The notes beneath the pieces were generated by a model. The model was not told the origin of the DNA. It did not search any database and was given only the letters and a program-made list of their open reading frames with translations. Source: Planctomycetaceae bacterium (lineage in GTDB: Bacteria; Planctomycetota; Planctomycetia; Planctomycetales; Planctomycetaceae). From it: a stretch of 10,169 nucleotides of DNA. The position numbers and the translations under genes are program-made. Of the stretch, positions 1 to 6,412 are shown piece after piece (position 1 is the stretch's first letter; every line of letters begins with the position of its first letter). Location of the stretch: assembly GCA_027000105.1 (NCBI GenBank), contig JALTOP010000486.1, positions 1 to 10,169 of the forward strand, given 5' to 3'.

Positions 1-528
1 GTGATCGACTCTCTCGACATCGAGGATAGCCGAAAGATTTACGAAGCGATCAACCTCGCCCAACCGGGGGGCATGTCTCAGGTCGAGGATCAGGATCTTG
101 CGACAACCCCATCGAAAAAAACAAGACAGCTGATGCTGTTGGCCCAAAATCGAGACCTGATCGCTCGCCAATATGCGAACAATTTTCACGATGTACTTGG
201 ATTCGGACTGGAACGTCTTGCCCACTGGATTTCGATATCCGACGGAAACAGGAACCGGGCGATCGTCGGGCTGCATCTGGATTGGATGGCCCACTATCCC
301 GATTCACTTATTGCCAGAAAATGCGGGGAAGCTGTAGCCGAACAGGCACGTTCCCGGGCCGAAGCAATCCTGAAAAATGACTGGCCGGCATCGCCTCGTG
401 CACAAGATCAGTTTACCGAATTCGATCGTTGGCTCAGAGCCGACGGGAACAAAAGGAACCCGGGAACGACTGCCGATTTGGTTGCTGCCTCTCTGTTTGC
501 GGGATTGCGCGAAGGAATCATCTCTTGA
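1..528 (+). CDS. Triphosphoribosyl-dephospho-CoA synthase-like protein (CitG/MdcB family), 5'-truncated
   Basis: C-terminal part (about 175 residues) of a CitG/MdcB-family protein. Family members use ATP and dephospho-CoA to make the 2'-(5''-triphosphoribosyl)-3'-dephospho-CoA precursor of the citrate or malonate lyase prosthetic group; they are cytoplasmic and usually near 290-300 residues, so the N-terminal half is missing. The GTG at position 1 is probably an internal valine codon and the true start lies upstream. Visible family motifs, numbered from base 1: AINLAQPGG (about 16-24), RDLIARQYANNF (51-62), DSLIARK (101-107) and a near-terminal NPGTTADLVAASLF (153-166). DSLIARK resembles the archaeal/planctomycete-type branch rather than enterobacterial CitG. 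No lyase subunit gene is in the window. From memory, planctomycete members sit near tetrahydromethanopterin-linked C1 genes, so the substrate here may differ from classical CitG. Family call good; reaction uncertain. Confidence 0.78.
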   Translation: MIDSLDIEDSRKIYEAINLAQPGGMSQVEDQDLATTPSKKTRQLMLLAQNRDLIARQYANNFHDVLGFGLERLAHWISISDGNRNRAIVGLHLDWMAHYPDSLIARKCGEAVAEQARSRAEAILKNDWPASPRAQDQFTEFDRWLRADGNKRNPGTTADLVAASLFAGLREGIIS

Positions 529-555
529 GCGAATATGTATCATCTCCCGTGCGAA

Positions 556-583
556 TACTCTCGACGGCTATTCCGAGGGAGTA
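556..583 (+). terminator. Bulged hairpin downstream of the CitG-like gene
   Basis: TACTC (556-560) pairs with GAGTA (579-583) and TCG (561-563) with CGA (574-576), leaving a GG bulge and a 10-base loop. It starts 27 bases after the stop codon, where a transcript end would be expected. No T-run follows, so it is not a canonical intrinsic terminator; it may be a 3'-end stabilising structure or chance. Confidence 0.25.
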
Positions 584-825
584 CCCGAACGAATTGGCGA
601 GTCCCGTCTGTTTCCTTCCTGCATCGCCAGTTACCGCTTCCGATTACTGATTGGAAATTGATCGCCCCGTCAGGATGGCTCGCGTTTGGTCATATCTCAG
701 TTCGTCGGCCTGTTGCTGTTGTTGTCGTTACCGTTCTGTTGCCGTCGCTCCCGGTGAGGATGAAAAATCGCTACTGATCGGTTACCCTCACCATGTTTGC
801 CATCGTTCCATACAAACACTTGCCC

Positions 826-831
826 GAGAGG
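826..831 (+). promoter_or_regulatory. Ribosome binding site that decides the start of the glycosidase-like gene
   Basis: GAGAGG lies 9 bases before the ATG at 841. The upstream in-frame ATG at 793 is preceded by CGGTTACCCTCACC, with no purine-rich site. Together with the signal peptide that begins exactly at 841, this favours 841 as the start. Confidence 0.6.
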
Positions 832-840
832 TTTTCCAAA

Positions 841-3249
841 ATGACTGTGCGCTGTTTCTGTCTCCTGTTTTCCTCTTTTGTGTTGCTGACGGTTGAAGCT
901 TCCGCTGAATCGCAGAAAACAGTCGACGGGCAGATTGCCCGCGCATTACTGAAACAGGAACACCGTGGAGAAAATCTGCTTCAGGACAAAAGCTGGTATC
1001 CGTTCGGTCTGGGGTTTGAACGCGTCGGAAATTTGATCGTTTGCGACAATAAAAAGAGCGGGAATCAGCAGCGGGGAATCGGTCAAACTGTTTTGCTGAA
1101 CCAGAAACAGCCGGAATTGATTTTCGCCTCGCTGGAGAGCAAGGCGGAACAGGTTGGAGGAACAATTGACGCGAACTATTCCTTATATATCGATTTGACA
1201 TTCACCGATAACACCCATCTGTATGGCCAGACCAAGCCATTTGATGTCGGCAGCCACAACTGGCAAACACGCAAGCTGATGATCGTCCCCCCAAAACCTG
1301 TAAAAAGCCTTTCCTGTTACGGCATGTTCAGAAACCATTCCGGGAAGGCCTGGTTCCGAAACCCGAAAATGACATCCCGCCCCATCCCGCCCGGTTGGCA
1401 TCATCTGGATCACACTGATTTCGTTTTACAGGGAAAAGCAGGGGAGGGCTATCAGGTGCGCGATATGACACAGAACGGCCCGTTTGTGCATATCCGAAAA
1501 GAAGCTCTCGATTTGAAACTGACGGTTACTCGAAAAGATGGGCCTTTGGCAACATTCTATGACCTCACTCTGCGCGATGTTTCCGGCAGGGATCGTGCCA
1601 TCACGCTGGCTTATTCGTGGCCGGTGCAGGGAGATGATTACTGGTGGCTGGAAGATCCCAGACGCCTACATCGGGTGAAGCCGAACTCGGAATACATCAA
1701 TGCCCATCCGGTTCCGGGTGCGGGAAATGAAAGATTATCCCATTATCCGTTAGCAGCGGTTGCCAATAAAGAACAGGGAGTGGCGTTGGGTATTGACATG
1801 GATCGTCCGGCTTTTTACCGCCTGATCTATCACTCCGGAACAAAAGAGATGCTGCTGTTGTTCGATCTGGGATTGACTCCGGAAAAGCCAAGCGCGAAGT
1901 TGCGTTTCTGTCGTTTTTCATTCGATCCCCAACACGGCTTTCGGGCAGCCGTCGCTCATTATTACCGGCTCTTTCCCGATGCGTTTCGAAAACGGGTCAC
2001 CAAACAGGGGAATTGGATGCCCTTTGCCAAAATCAGTGAAGTACAGGGATGGAAAGATTTCGGATTTGCCTTCAAGGAAGGGAACAACGAAACCAGCTGG
2101 GATGATGCGAACGGCATCACAACTTTTCATTATACCGAACCGATGACCTGGTGGATGAACATGCCTCCTGAAATGCCTCGCACTTACGAAGCAGCCATCG
2201 CGGAAGCAAGACGCCTGGCTCAAACAGGGCTGCCGCAGGCAAAAGCATTGTTTACCAGCGGGTTTCACGATGAACAGGGAAAATTCGCAGGAACAATGCG
2301 CAACGAACCGTGGGCCAATGGAATTGTCTGGAGCATGAATTCGATGCCCGGTGTTCAGGGGGACGTCACCGATTTTAGCAGCAAATGGAATCCTGAAACG
2401 ATTGAACGGTTATACGGTCCCGAGGCAAATGGAAAGCTCGATGGCGAATACTTCGATTCCAGTGAAGGGTACGCGACAGCCTTGATGGATTATCGCAGAG
2501 AGCATTTTTCAGCCGCCCAAACTCCACTCTGTTTTTCGTCACGATCGAAACGGCCCGGAATTTTCCGTGCCCAGATTGCTTTCGAATATATGAGAGAAAT
2601 TTCAAACGAATTACACAGAAAGAATCTGTTGAGCATGGCCAATTCGACACCATCACGAATTTGCTGGTTCGCCCCCTTTCTCGATGTCATGGGAACTGAA
2701 ACGGACTGGAATCGGAATAATCGCTGGAAACCGATGTCCGATGCAGACCTGCTCTACCGCAGGGTGATGTGCAAGGGGAAACCGTATTGCTTCCTGCAAA
2801 ACACCAATTTCGAAAACTTCTCGTACCAGATGGTAGAGAAATATATGCAACGTTGTCTGGCCTACGGAATGTTTCCCGGCTTCTTCAGCCATAATGCATC
2901 GGAAGGGCATTATTTCCAAACACCAGAACTGTATCAGCGAGATCGGCCCCTGTTCAGGAAATATCTGCCGCTCTGTCAACTCGTCGCCGAGGCGGGCTGG
3001 GAACCTTTAACCAATGCGACAAGCGACAACAGCCACGTCTATCTCGAACGCTTTGGAAAACGACTGCTCACCGTCTTCAATGACAGCAACCAAACGCAAC
3101 ATGCCACCATCAAACTCTCCCATCCTGCCAGCGGATCGGCTCGCGAACTTGTGACCGGCCGATCGATCCGCTGGGAAAATGGAATAACTGAATTGACACT
3201 TCCCGCTGAGGGTGTCGCGGTGATCGAGTTGACGCGGCAATCCCAATAA
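841..3249 (+). CDS. Secreted glycoside-hydrolase-like protein with N-terminal carbohydrate-binding-like domain
   Basis: An 802-residue exported protein. From the ATG at 841 it opens with a standard signal peptide (hydrophobic core about 5-18, AxA cleavage ASA at 20-22). Residues about 44-180 look like a beta-sandwich carbohydrate-binding module (NLLQDKSWYPFGLGFE, then alternating strands). Residues about 181-400 form a second beta-rich region. About 400-720 read as a TIM-barrel glycosidase core: TSWDDANG (419-426), a strand-end acidic cluster DGEYFDSSEG (D534, E536, D539, E542), KNLLSMAN, then MGTETDW (E620, D622), followed by many aromatics. A final beta domain (about 725-802: LLTVFNDSN to VAVIELT) resembles the C-terminal sandwich of retaining glycosidases. 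D534/D539 with E620/D622 are plausible catalytic acids by position only. I cannot assign a CAZy family; GH36/GH101-type relatives are possible. Substrate is unknown, probably a polysaccharide or glycan met in the periplasm or outside. An upstream ATG (793) would add 16 residues ahead of the signal peptide and looks wrong. Confidence 0.7.
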   Translation: MTVRCFCLLFSSFVLLTVEASAESQKTVDGQIARALLKQEHRGENLLQDKSWYPFGLGFERVGNLIVCDNKKSGNQQRGIGQTVLLNQKQPELIFASLESKAEQVGGTIDANYSLYIDLTFTDNTHLYGQTKPFDVGSHNWQTRKLMIVPPKPVKSLSCYGMFRNHSGKAWFRNPKMTSRPIPPGWHHLDHTDFVLQGKAGEGYQVRDMTQNGPFVHIRKEALDLKLTVTRKDGPLATFYDLTLRDVSGRDRAITLAYSWPVQGDDYWWLEDPRRLHRVKPNSEYINAHPVPGAGNERLSHYPLAAVANKEQGVALGIDMDRPAFYRLIYHSGTKEMLLLFDLGLTPEKPSAKLRFCRFSFDPQHGFRAAVAHYYRLFPDAFRKRVTKQGNWMPFAKISEVQGWKDFGFAFKEGNNETSWDDANGITTFHYTEPMTWWMNMPPEMPRTYEAAIAEARRLAQTGLPQAKALFTSGFHDEQGKFAGTMRNEPWANGIVWSMNSMPGVQGDVTDFSSKWNPETIERLYGPEANGKLDGEYFDSSEGYATALMDYRREHFSAAQTPLCFSSRSKRPGIFRAQIAFEYMREISNELHRKNLLSMANSTPSRICWFAPFLDVMGTETDWNRNNRWKPMSDADLLYRRVMCKGKPYCFLQNTNFENFSYQMVEKYMQRCLAYGMFPGFFSHNASEGHYFQTPELYQRDRPLFRKYLPLCQLVAEAGWEPLTNATSDNSHVYLERFGKRLLTVFNDSNQTQHATIKLSHPASGSARELVTGRSIRWENGITELTLPAEGVAVIELTRQSQ

Positions 3250-3408
3250 AATTAACCGGTTCACTCCGACGACTGTCTCAATTCTGCACGAAGGGGCCTT
3301 TGTGACTGAAATACACCAAACTTCTCGCCCCGAATATTGTTTTCAAACATTGAACCTGCAATATTGTATGCGATCGCGATTTCCCCTACATTGAATCAAT
3401 TGTTAATC

Positions 3409-3419
3409 ATCCTCAGGAT
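3409..3419. promoter_or_regulatory. Short palindrome, possible operator
   Basis: ATCCTCAGGAT is a perfect 5-base dyad around a single base. It is flanked by looser outer symmetry: TCAAT (from 3395) and ATTGA (to 3422), and CAATT/AATTG further out. The arrangement in an A+T-rich gap would suit a dimeric regulator, but there is no second copy in the window and no confirmed promoter beside it. Confidence 0.2.
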
Positions 3420-3538
3420 TGATCAAATTGTACCCTCATGGGACGTGAGTACATTTTTCGCCAAAATAATTTCCTGTGTTCGAGTGAAATCGGTTTAATC
3501 TTGAAGGGAATTACCCGGTTTCCAGATGGAAGCCCTGT

Positions 3539-3562
3539 TTTACGGGATCGCGTTTGCGTAAA
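3539..3562. promoter_or_regulatory. Inverted repeat TTTACG-N12-CGTAAA
   Basis: TTTACG (3539-3544) and CGTAAA (3557-3562) are perfect 6-base inverted arms around a 12-base centre, about 145 bases before the STAS start. Arm length and spacing fit a dimeric transcription-factor site, but chance is not excluded. Confidence 0.2.
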
Positions 3563-3707
3563 GCATTCGGTTTGTCGGCCTTTTTTAAGGTCTGATTTTG
3601 AGGTCGAGACCACATCATCCACGTGTCGTCACCGCACGATGTTTAATGGATCAATCCTAAAAATCACGGCTTGGGGACAGTAGCACAGAAAGTTCGATCA
3701 GGTTTTC

Positions 3708-4073
3708 ATGGTTCGTCATCTGAAAATTTTTGAAGTGGAAAAGGATTCTCCCTGCATCTTCGTAACCCCTGTTGGACAGGGGGCGAGTTTTCGCTACGCT
3801 GATCTGCAGATGGAAGCCAATACGGTGCGCACGCTGGTTTCTGCCCCCGAATTCACAACCCTGATCATCGATCTGGGACGTCTGGACTATTTCGGTTCCG
3901 AATTCATCGGTGCCTTGATCATCATCGGACGCGAAAAAAAGAATCGTGGCGGCAAAGTTGCGCTTTGCAACGCAAACGACAACATGTATGAAGTGCTTAA
4001 AAATATGGCCATTTTCAAACTATGGCCCTATTATGAAGACAGGGCAGCTGCAGTTGAAGCCCTGAAAGAATAA
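3708..4073 (+). CDS. STAS-domain protein (anti-sigma-factor-antagonist type)
   Basis: A 121-residue soluble protein that is essentially one STAS domain, the fold of SpoIIAA/RsbV, which bind and release anti-sigma-factor kinases. The diagnostic element is TTLIIDLGRLDYFGSEFIGALI (in two parts: TTLIIDLGRLD, then YFGSEFIGALI, about 51-72), where a buried strand leads to the helix carrying the phosphorylatable serine. S64 aligns with SpoIIAA Ser58; the preceding Asp of the classical DSSG is Gly here, and Glu follows the serine. Later pieces (GGKVALCNANDNMYEVLKNMAIFKLWPYYED) match the family's last strand and helices. AGG at 3700-3702 lies 5 bases before the ATG. There is no kinase, phosphatase or sigma-factor gene beside it, so it is an orphan here; a partner elsewhere, or a non-sigma role, is possible. 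Domain call strong; pathway unknown. Confidence 0.88.
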   Translation: MVRHLKIFEVEKDSPCIFVTPVGQGASFRYADLQMEANTVRTLVSAPEFTTLIIDLGRLDYFGSEFIGALIIIGREKKNRGGKVALCNANDNMYEVLKNMAIFKLWPYYEDRAAAVEALKE

Positions 4074-4102
4074 CGTAACCTCCTTTCTGGATAAAGGTTA
4101 CG
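4074..4102 (+). terminator. Strong hairpin directly after the STAS stop codon
   Basis: CGTAACCT (4074-4081) and AGGTTACG (4095-4102) are perfect 8-base arms around a 13-base loop, beginning at the base after the TAA. The place is right for a transcript end. No T-run follows (ACGGAGTTGC), so termination would not be of the classical intrinsic type; it could instead protect the mRNA 3' end. Confidence 0.45.
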
Positions 4103-4153
4103 ACGGAGTTGCTATTCCGGGCCGTCCCCCAATTCTTATCTCTCGAAATCATA

Positions 4154-4198
4154 ATGGCACTGCAAGTGGCAGTTGATGCGCCATGCTATTGGCATTTT
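4154..4198 (+). terminator. Composite hairpins with a short T-run
   Basis: ATGGC-ACTGC (4154-4163) pairs with GCAGT (4169-4173) and GCCAT (4180-4184), giving a 10-base-pair stem with a 6-base bulge. An alternative stem uses ATGC/CA (4176-4183, bulged) with TGGCAT (4190-4195), running into TTTT (4195-4198). The two stems share bases 4176-4184 and are mutually exclusive. This could be the real terminator of the STAS transcript or an attenuator-like switch; it may also be chance. Confidence 0.28.
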
Positions 4199-4299
4199 AC
4201 CCCGTGAAGAACGTTGAAGAGCGCTCAAGATCCATTTGAAGGTTTGACAACAGCTTTCTGCGCGTGCTGCGGGGGCCGTCGATCCTCTCCCGTCGACAG

Positions 4300-4339
4300 C
4301 CTGTTAATACAGGTACAATAGGAAGAGCTGTCAAACAGG
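4300..4339 (+). promoter_or_regulatory. Candidate promoter/operator: palindrome, -10-like TACAAT, second half-palindrome
   Basis: CCTGTTAATACAGG (4300-4313) has perfect 5-base arms around TAAT. It is followed at once by TACAAT (4314-4319), one base off the sigma-70 -10 consensus. A second related dyad, CTGTCAAACAGG (4328-4339), follows. GACAG (4295-4299) and CTGTC (4328-4332) also form an outer arm pair. The first palindrome would lie in the -10/-35 spacer, as repressor or activator sites often do. No good -35 is present at the right distance (GTCGAC near 4292 is the closest), so the promoter may need an activator. Confidence 0.35.
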
Positions 4340-4450
4340 AAATAATTCTTTCAGATCATGCGATTGCTACAGTCGATACACGACGAACAGAGGCGGGGTG
4401 CGCTTTTTCTGTTGGTTGGAGCCGACGGAATTGTTCTAAGGCGGGAACAC

Positions 4451-4455
4451 GGGGG
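4451..4455 (+). promoter_or_regulatory. Ribosome binding site that decides the lipoprotein start
   Basis: GGGGG lies 7 bases before the ATG at 4463. The upstream in-frame ATG at 4358 has its nearest AGGA about 17 bases away, too far to help. Starting at 4463 also puts a compact signal peptide with its lipobox at residues 26-29. Confidence 0.45.
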
Positions 4456-4462
4456 TTATCAA

Positions 4463-6262
4463 ATGTTGGTTGGCGTAAAAGGACAGAATCAACAGGGAAT
4501 CTGTTTTCTGCTGCTGTTGGCGGTAGGAACGGCTACCCTGGCGGGTTGTGTCGGCAGAAAGTATGGTTTTCCCGGCTTTGGGGCCAAGCAGACTTCCAAC
4601 AGTGAAGCAAAGGAACAACCTGCCGAAAAGAGCAGCATCTCAAAGGAAAAAACAGAATCAAATCTGGATAATGTCGCATCATTGGAGGGTTCAGACAAAC
4701 CAACAATCCTGACCGCTGCGTCCCGTGCGAAAGAGTCGGCTGACAATTCCAAACCGGGGGTCGCACATATTGCCAACACATCCGGTTCGAGTTCGCAGGA
4801 AACTGAAGTTGAAGAAGTAGATCAAGCGTTTCTTGAATGGGCAGCCAGAAACTCCGAATCTCAAAAGGAAGTGACACAGGACGTGGCGCAGGAGGAGTTG
4901 GGAAACTACAAAAAGCTGGTTTCTGAGGTGGAGCAGGGAACTTCATCGTTGGATGCGTTGAAGGCATCTCTCGCAAAGCTGAATGAAAACAGAACTCCAG
5001 CGAAATCACCCGAGCAATCAGCAGAAACAGTTCCCACAGTTACGCGTGATCTGCATAACTCGCGCAAGTCCGATATGACGCCCCGCTCGAACGATGATGT
5101 TGATGATACTGTCGGGATCGCAACGGTATCTGTACCGGGATTATCCGTACCGGGGTTATCTGTGCCAGAATTATCTGTATCTGAATCGAACTCGGCGAAA
5201 GAGACGGATCTGTCACTGGAATTCCCCTGGTTCAGCAATCCCGATCAATCAGCAAAAGCTGAATCCGAAATCGCAAACCGTGAAAAACAATACCCGCAAA
5301 ATGATTCGAATCGCATTCGGGAATTGCTCGTCAAGGCCCGAAAGTTAATCCGGGAAAATAATTTACTGGAAGCGCGTCTGATTGCAGAGACCGCCAAAAC
5401 GATCAAAAAGAAGACGGAAGCTGTATTTACGTCGGAAGAAATAACACCCGAACAGATTCTGGCAGAGATTGCACAACGTGAGCGGGAAAGAAACGGAAAG
5501 CTCCTCACGGATTCAGTTTCCAATAACCGAACAGAGGCATCTTCCAGAACAGCCCGGGAAACTGACAGTCCTCAGAAGCGACAATCTGCACCGGTAGTGA
5601 TTGATTTGAGCAGAGAGTGGCTGAACAGCACGGAGACAAGCAGCGGCTCTCTTGATGATGTTGCCCGCTTCGAACATTCCACGGCTACATCGAACCGGGC
5701 AGCCAGACTCCCGGTTATCACACCTGCGGGAGAGCCAAATTATGCAAAGCCGCAAAGACGGGAACCAGAAAGACGGGAGATTGAAATCATTTCCTACGAT
5801 ACGGCTATCAAAGCCGATCAGGGAGGTTCAACAGAATTACCTGAAGCCCAAAGAGTCCTGTTGCTGGGTGATGATAGCGGAAGCAATCCTGCTGCGGATA
5901 AAACGTCAACGCCGGTCGCCGGAGTTTCATTGCCACCCCTGGATATTGGAACGAGTGAAAAACAGAATGATCCGGATATCCAATTGGAAAACGATCTCGG
6001 CAGTGCGCCCCGGTTGATTGCACCGGAAGTGACCTCTGGAGAGGGCGAAAAAGAGAGTTCGGAATTTGATGAATTCGCAGCGGGATTCGCAGAGGCAGGG
6101 ATTGAGACAAGTTCGGAAATCGAGGAAGCCCCCTTGTTGATTGATGAGGAAGAATTGAGAAGTCACGCTACCGATTCGCCGCGGATGTCGGCAACAACAC
6201 TCATCCTGACAATCTGCGGCATTGCGTTTGCCGTGATGATGTTCGTTCGCTGGCGTCGATAA
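4463..6262 (+). CDS. Lipoprotein with acidic low-complexity body and C-terminal membrane anchor
   Basis: From the ATG at 4463 this is a 599-residue protein of no family I recognise. A hydrophobic stretch (about 13-26) ends in a perfect lipobox LAGC (26-29), so C29 should be lipidated after signal peptidase II cleavage. The long middle is rich in Ser, Glu, Asp, Pro and Thr and probably disordered, with four imperfect VPGLS-type repeats (about 223-242). Residues about 283-346 are a basic helical segment (RELLVKARKLIREN, then EARLIAETAKTIKKK, then ITPEQILAEIAQRERER); from memory this resembles a helical motif found in planctomycete surface proteins. A second hydrophobic segment (about 577-595) ends in RWRR, a typical cytoplasmic stop signal. 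The chain would therefore be anchored at both ends, or the first segment could be a plain TM helix. Role perhaps structural or envelope-spanning; unproven. An alternative start is 4358. Confidence 0.72.
   Translation: MLVGVKGQNQQGICFLLLLAVGTATLAGCVGRKYGFPGFGAKQTSNSEAKEQPAEKSSISKEKTESNLDNVASLEGSDKPTILTAASRAKESADNSKPGVAHIANTSGSSSQETEVEEVDQAFLEWAARNSESQKEVTQDVAQEELGNYKKLVSEVEQGTSSLDALKASLAKLNENRTPAKSPEQSAETVPTVTRDLHNSRKSDMTPRSNDDVDDTVGIATVSVPGLSVPGLSVPELSVSESNSAKETDLSLEFPWFSNPDQSAKAESEIANREKQYPQNDSNRIRELLVKARKLIRENNLLEARLIAETAKTIKKKTEAVFTSEEITPEQILAEIAQRERERNGKLLTDSVSNNRTEASSRTARETDSPQKRQSAPVVIDLSREWLNSTETSSGSLDDVARFEHSTATSNRAARLPVITPAGEPNYAKPQRREPERREIEIISYDTAIKADQGGSTELPEAQRVLLLGDDSGSNPAADKTSTPVAGVSLPPLDIGTSEKQNDPDIQLENDLGSAPRLIAPEVTSGEGEKESSEFDEFAAGFAEAGIETSSEIEEAPLLIDEEELRSHATDSPRMSATTLILTICGIAFAVMMFVRWRR
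5129..5188 (+). repeat. Four 15-base tandem repeats coding SVPGL-type units
   Basis: Units 5129-5143, 5144-5158, 5159-5173 and 5174-5188 read SVPGL, SVPGL, SVPEL, SVSES. The first two copies differ only at third codon positions (TCT/TCC, GGA/GGG); the last two have diverged further. The repeat is a multiple of three, so copy-number change would keep the frame. Confidence 0.85.
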
Positions 6263-6412
6263 CCTCAAATTCGGAAACAAGGGAAAGAGAAGCACGGAAC
6301 AGTTTTGACACCCATCTGAATGGTTACACGAGCCGAATAATTGCACGAAGCCATCATCGTTCTGGGAACAGTTGATATTGCGAGGGGCGTAAGGAAAGTG
6401 ATCGTAAATCGA

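Larger units (their letters stand above)
529..840. other. Intergenic gap without a convincing gene
   Basis: About 310 bases between the CitG-like gene and the secreted glycosidase-like gene. Several short frames are open (for example 535-777 and 651-896), but none has a ribosome site, a recognisable motif or a matching end. A T/G-rich stretch around 705-745 (CTGTTGCTGTTGTTG) gives hydrophobic translations by composition alone, including a 23-residue leucine-rich peptide from a TTG at 686 to a stop at 755-757. The gap holds one bulged hairpin (556-583) and one weak inverted repeat (GGTGAGG 753-759 with CCTCACC 786-792). I see no clear promoter. Confidence 0.6.
3250..3707. other. Long A+T-rich intergenic gap, probable regulatory region before the STAS gene
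   Basis: About 460 bases without a convincing gene. An 81-codon frame (3438-3683) has no ribosome site before its ATG and no recognisable motif, so I do not call it. The gap is richer in A+T than its flanks. It contains AACCGGTT (3254-3261) just after the upstream stop, the dyads at 3409-3419 and 3539-3562, and a short CCTTTTTTAAGG element near 3579-3590. A TTGTTT/AATATT pair near 3339-3367 is a weak promoter candidate. The length and the dyads suggest that the STAS gene has its own promoter. Confidence 0.5.
4103..4462. other. Intergenic/leader region before the lipoprotein gene
   Basis: About 360 bases between the STAS hairpin and the preferred lipoprotein start. It contains a bulged hairpin set (4154-4198), a TTGACA at 4244-4249 without a matching -10, and a palindrome plus -10-like hexamer plus half-palindrome at 4300-4339. 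An in-frame ATG at 4358 would lengthen the lipoprotein by 35 residues, but it has no ribosome site and would put extra sequence ahead of the signal peptide. If transcription starts near 4326, the mRNA leader would be about 135 bases. Confidence 0.5.

Noticed and set aside
753..792. Inverted repeat GGTGAGG/CCTCACC
   Set aside because: Only 7 bases with a 26-base loop, and no extension or T-run; likely chance.
793..840. Upstream ATG giving a longer glycosidase-like protein
   Set aside because: No ribosome site, and it would place 16 residues ahead of a normal signal peptide.
3438..3683. 81-codon frame between the glycosidase-like and STAS genes
   Set aside because: No purine-rich ribosome site before its ATG, no motif, composition unlike the neighbouring genes, and it covers the dyad at 3539-3562.
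4244..4249. TTGACA as a -35 for the lipoprotein gene
   Set aside because: The bases 16-18 further on (GCTGCG region) do not resemble a -10.
4358..4462. Upstream ATG giving a 634-residue lipoprotein
   Set aside because: No ribosome site at a useful distance; the added 35 residues would bury the signal peptide. Kept only as an alternative.
6305..6310. TTGACA before the unknown secreted-protein gene
   Set aside because: No -10-like hexamer at 16-18 bases; the nearest candidates are 13 or about 25 bases away.
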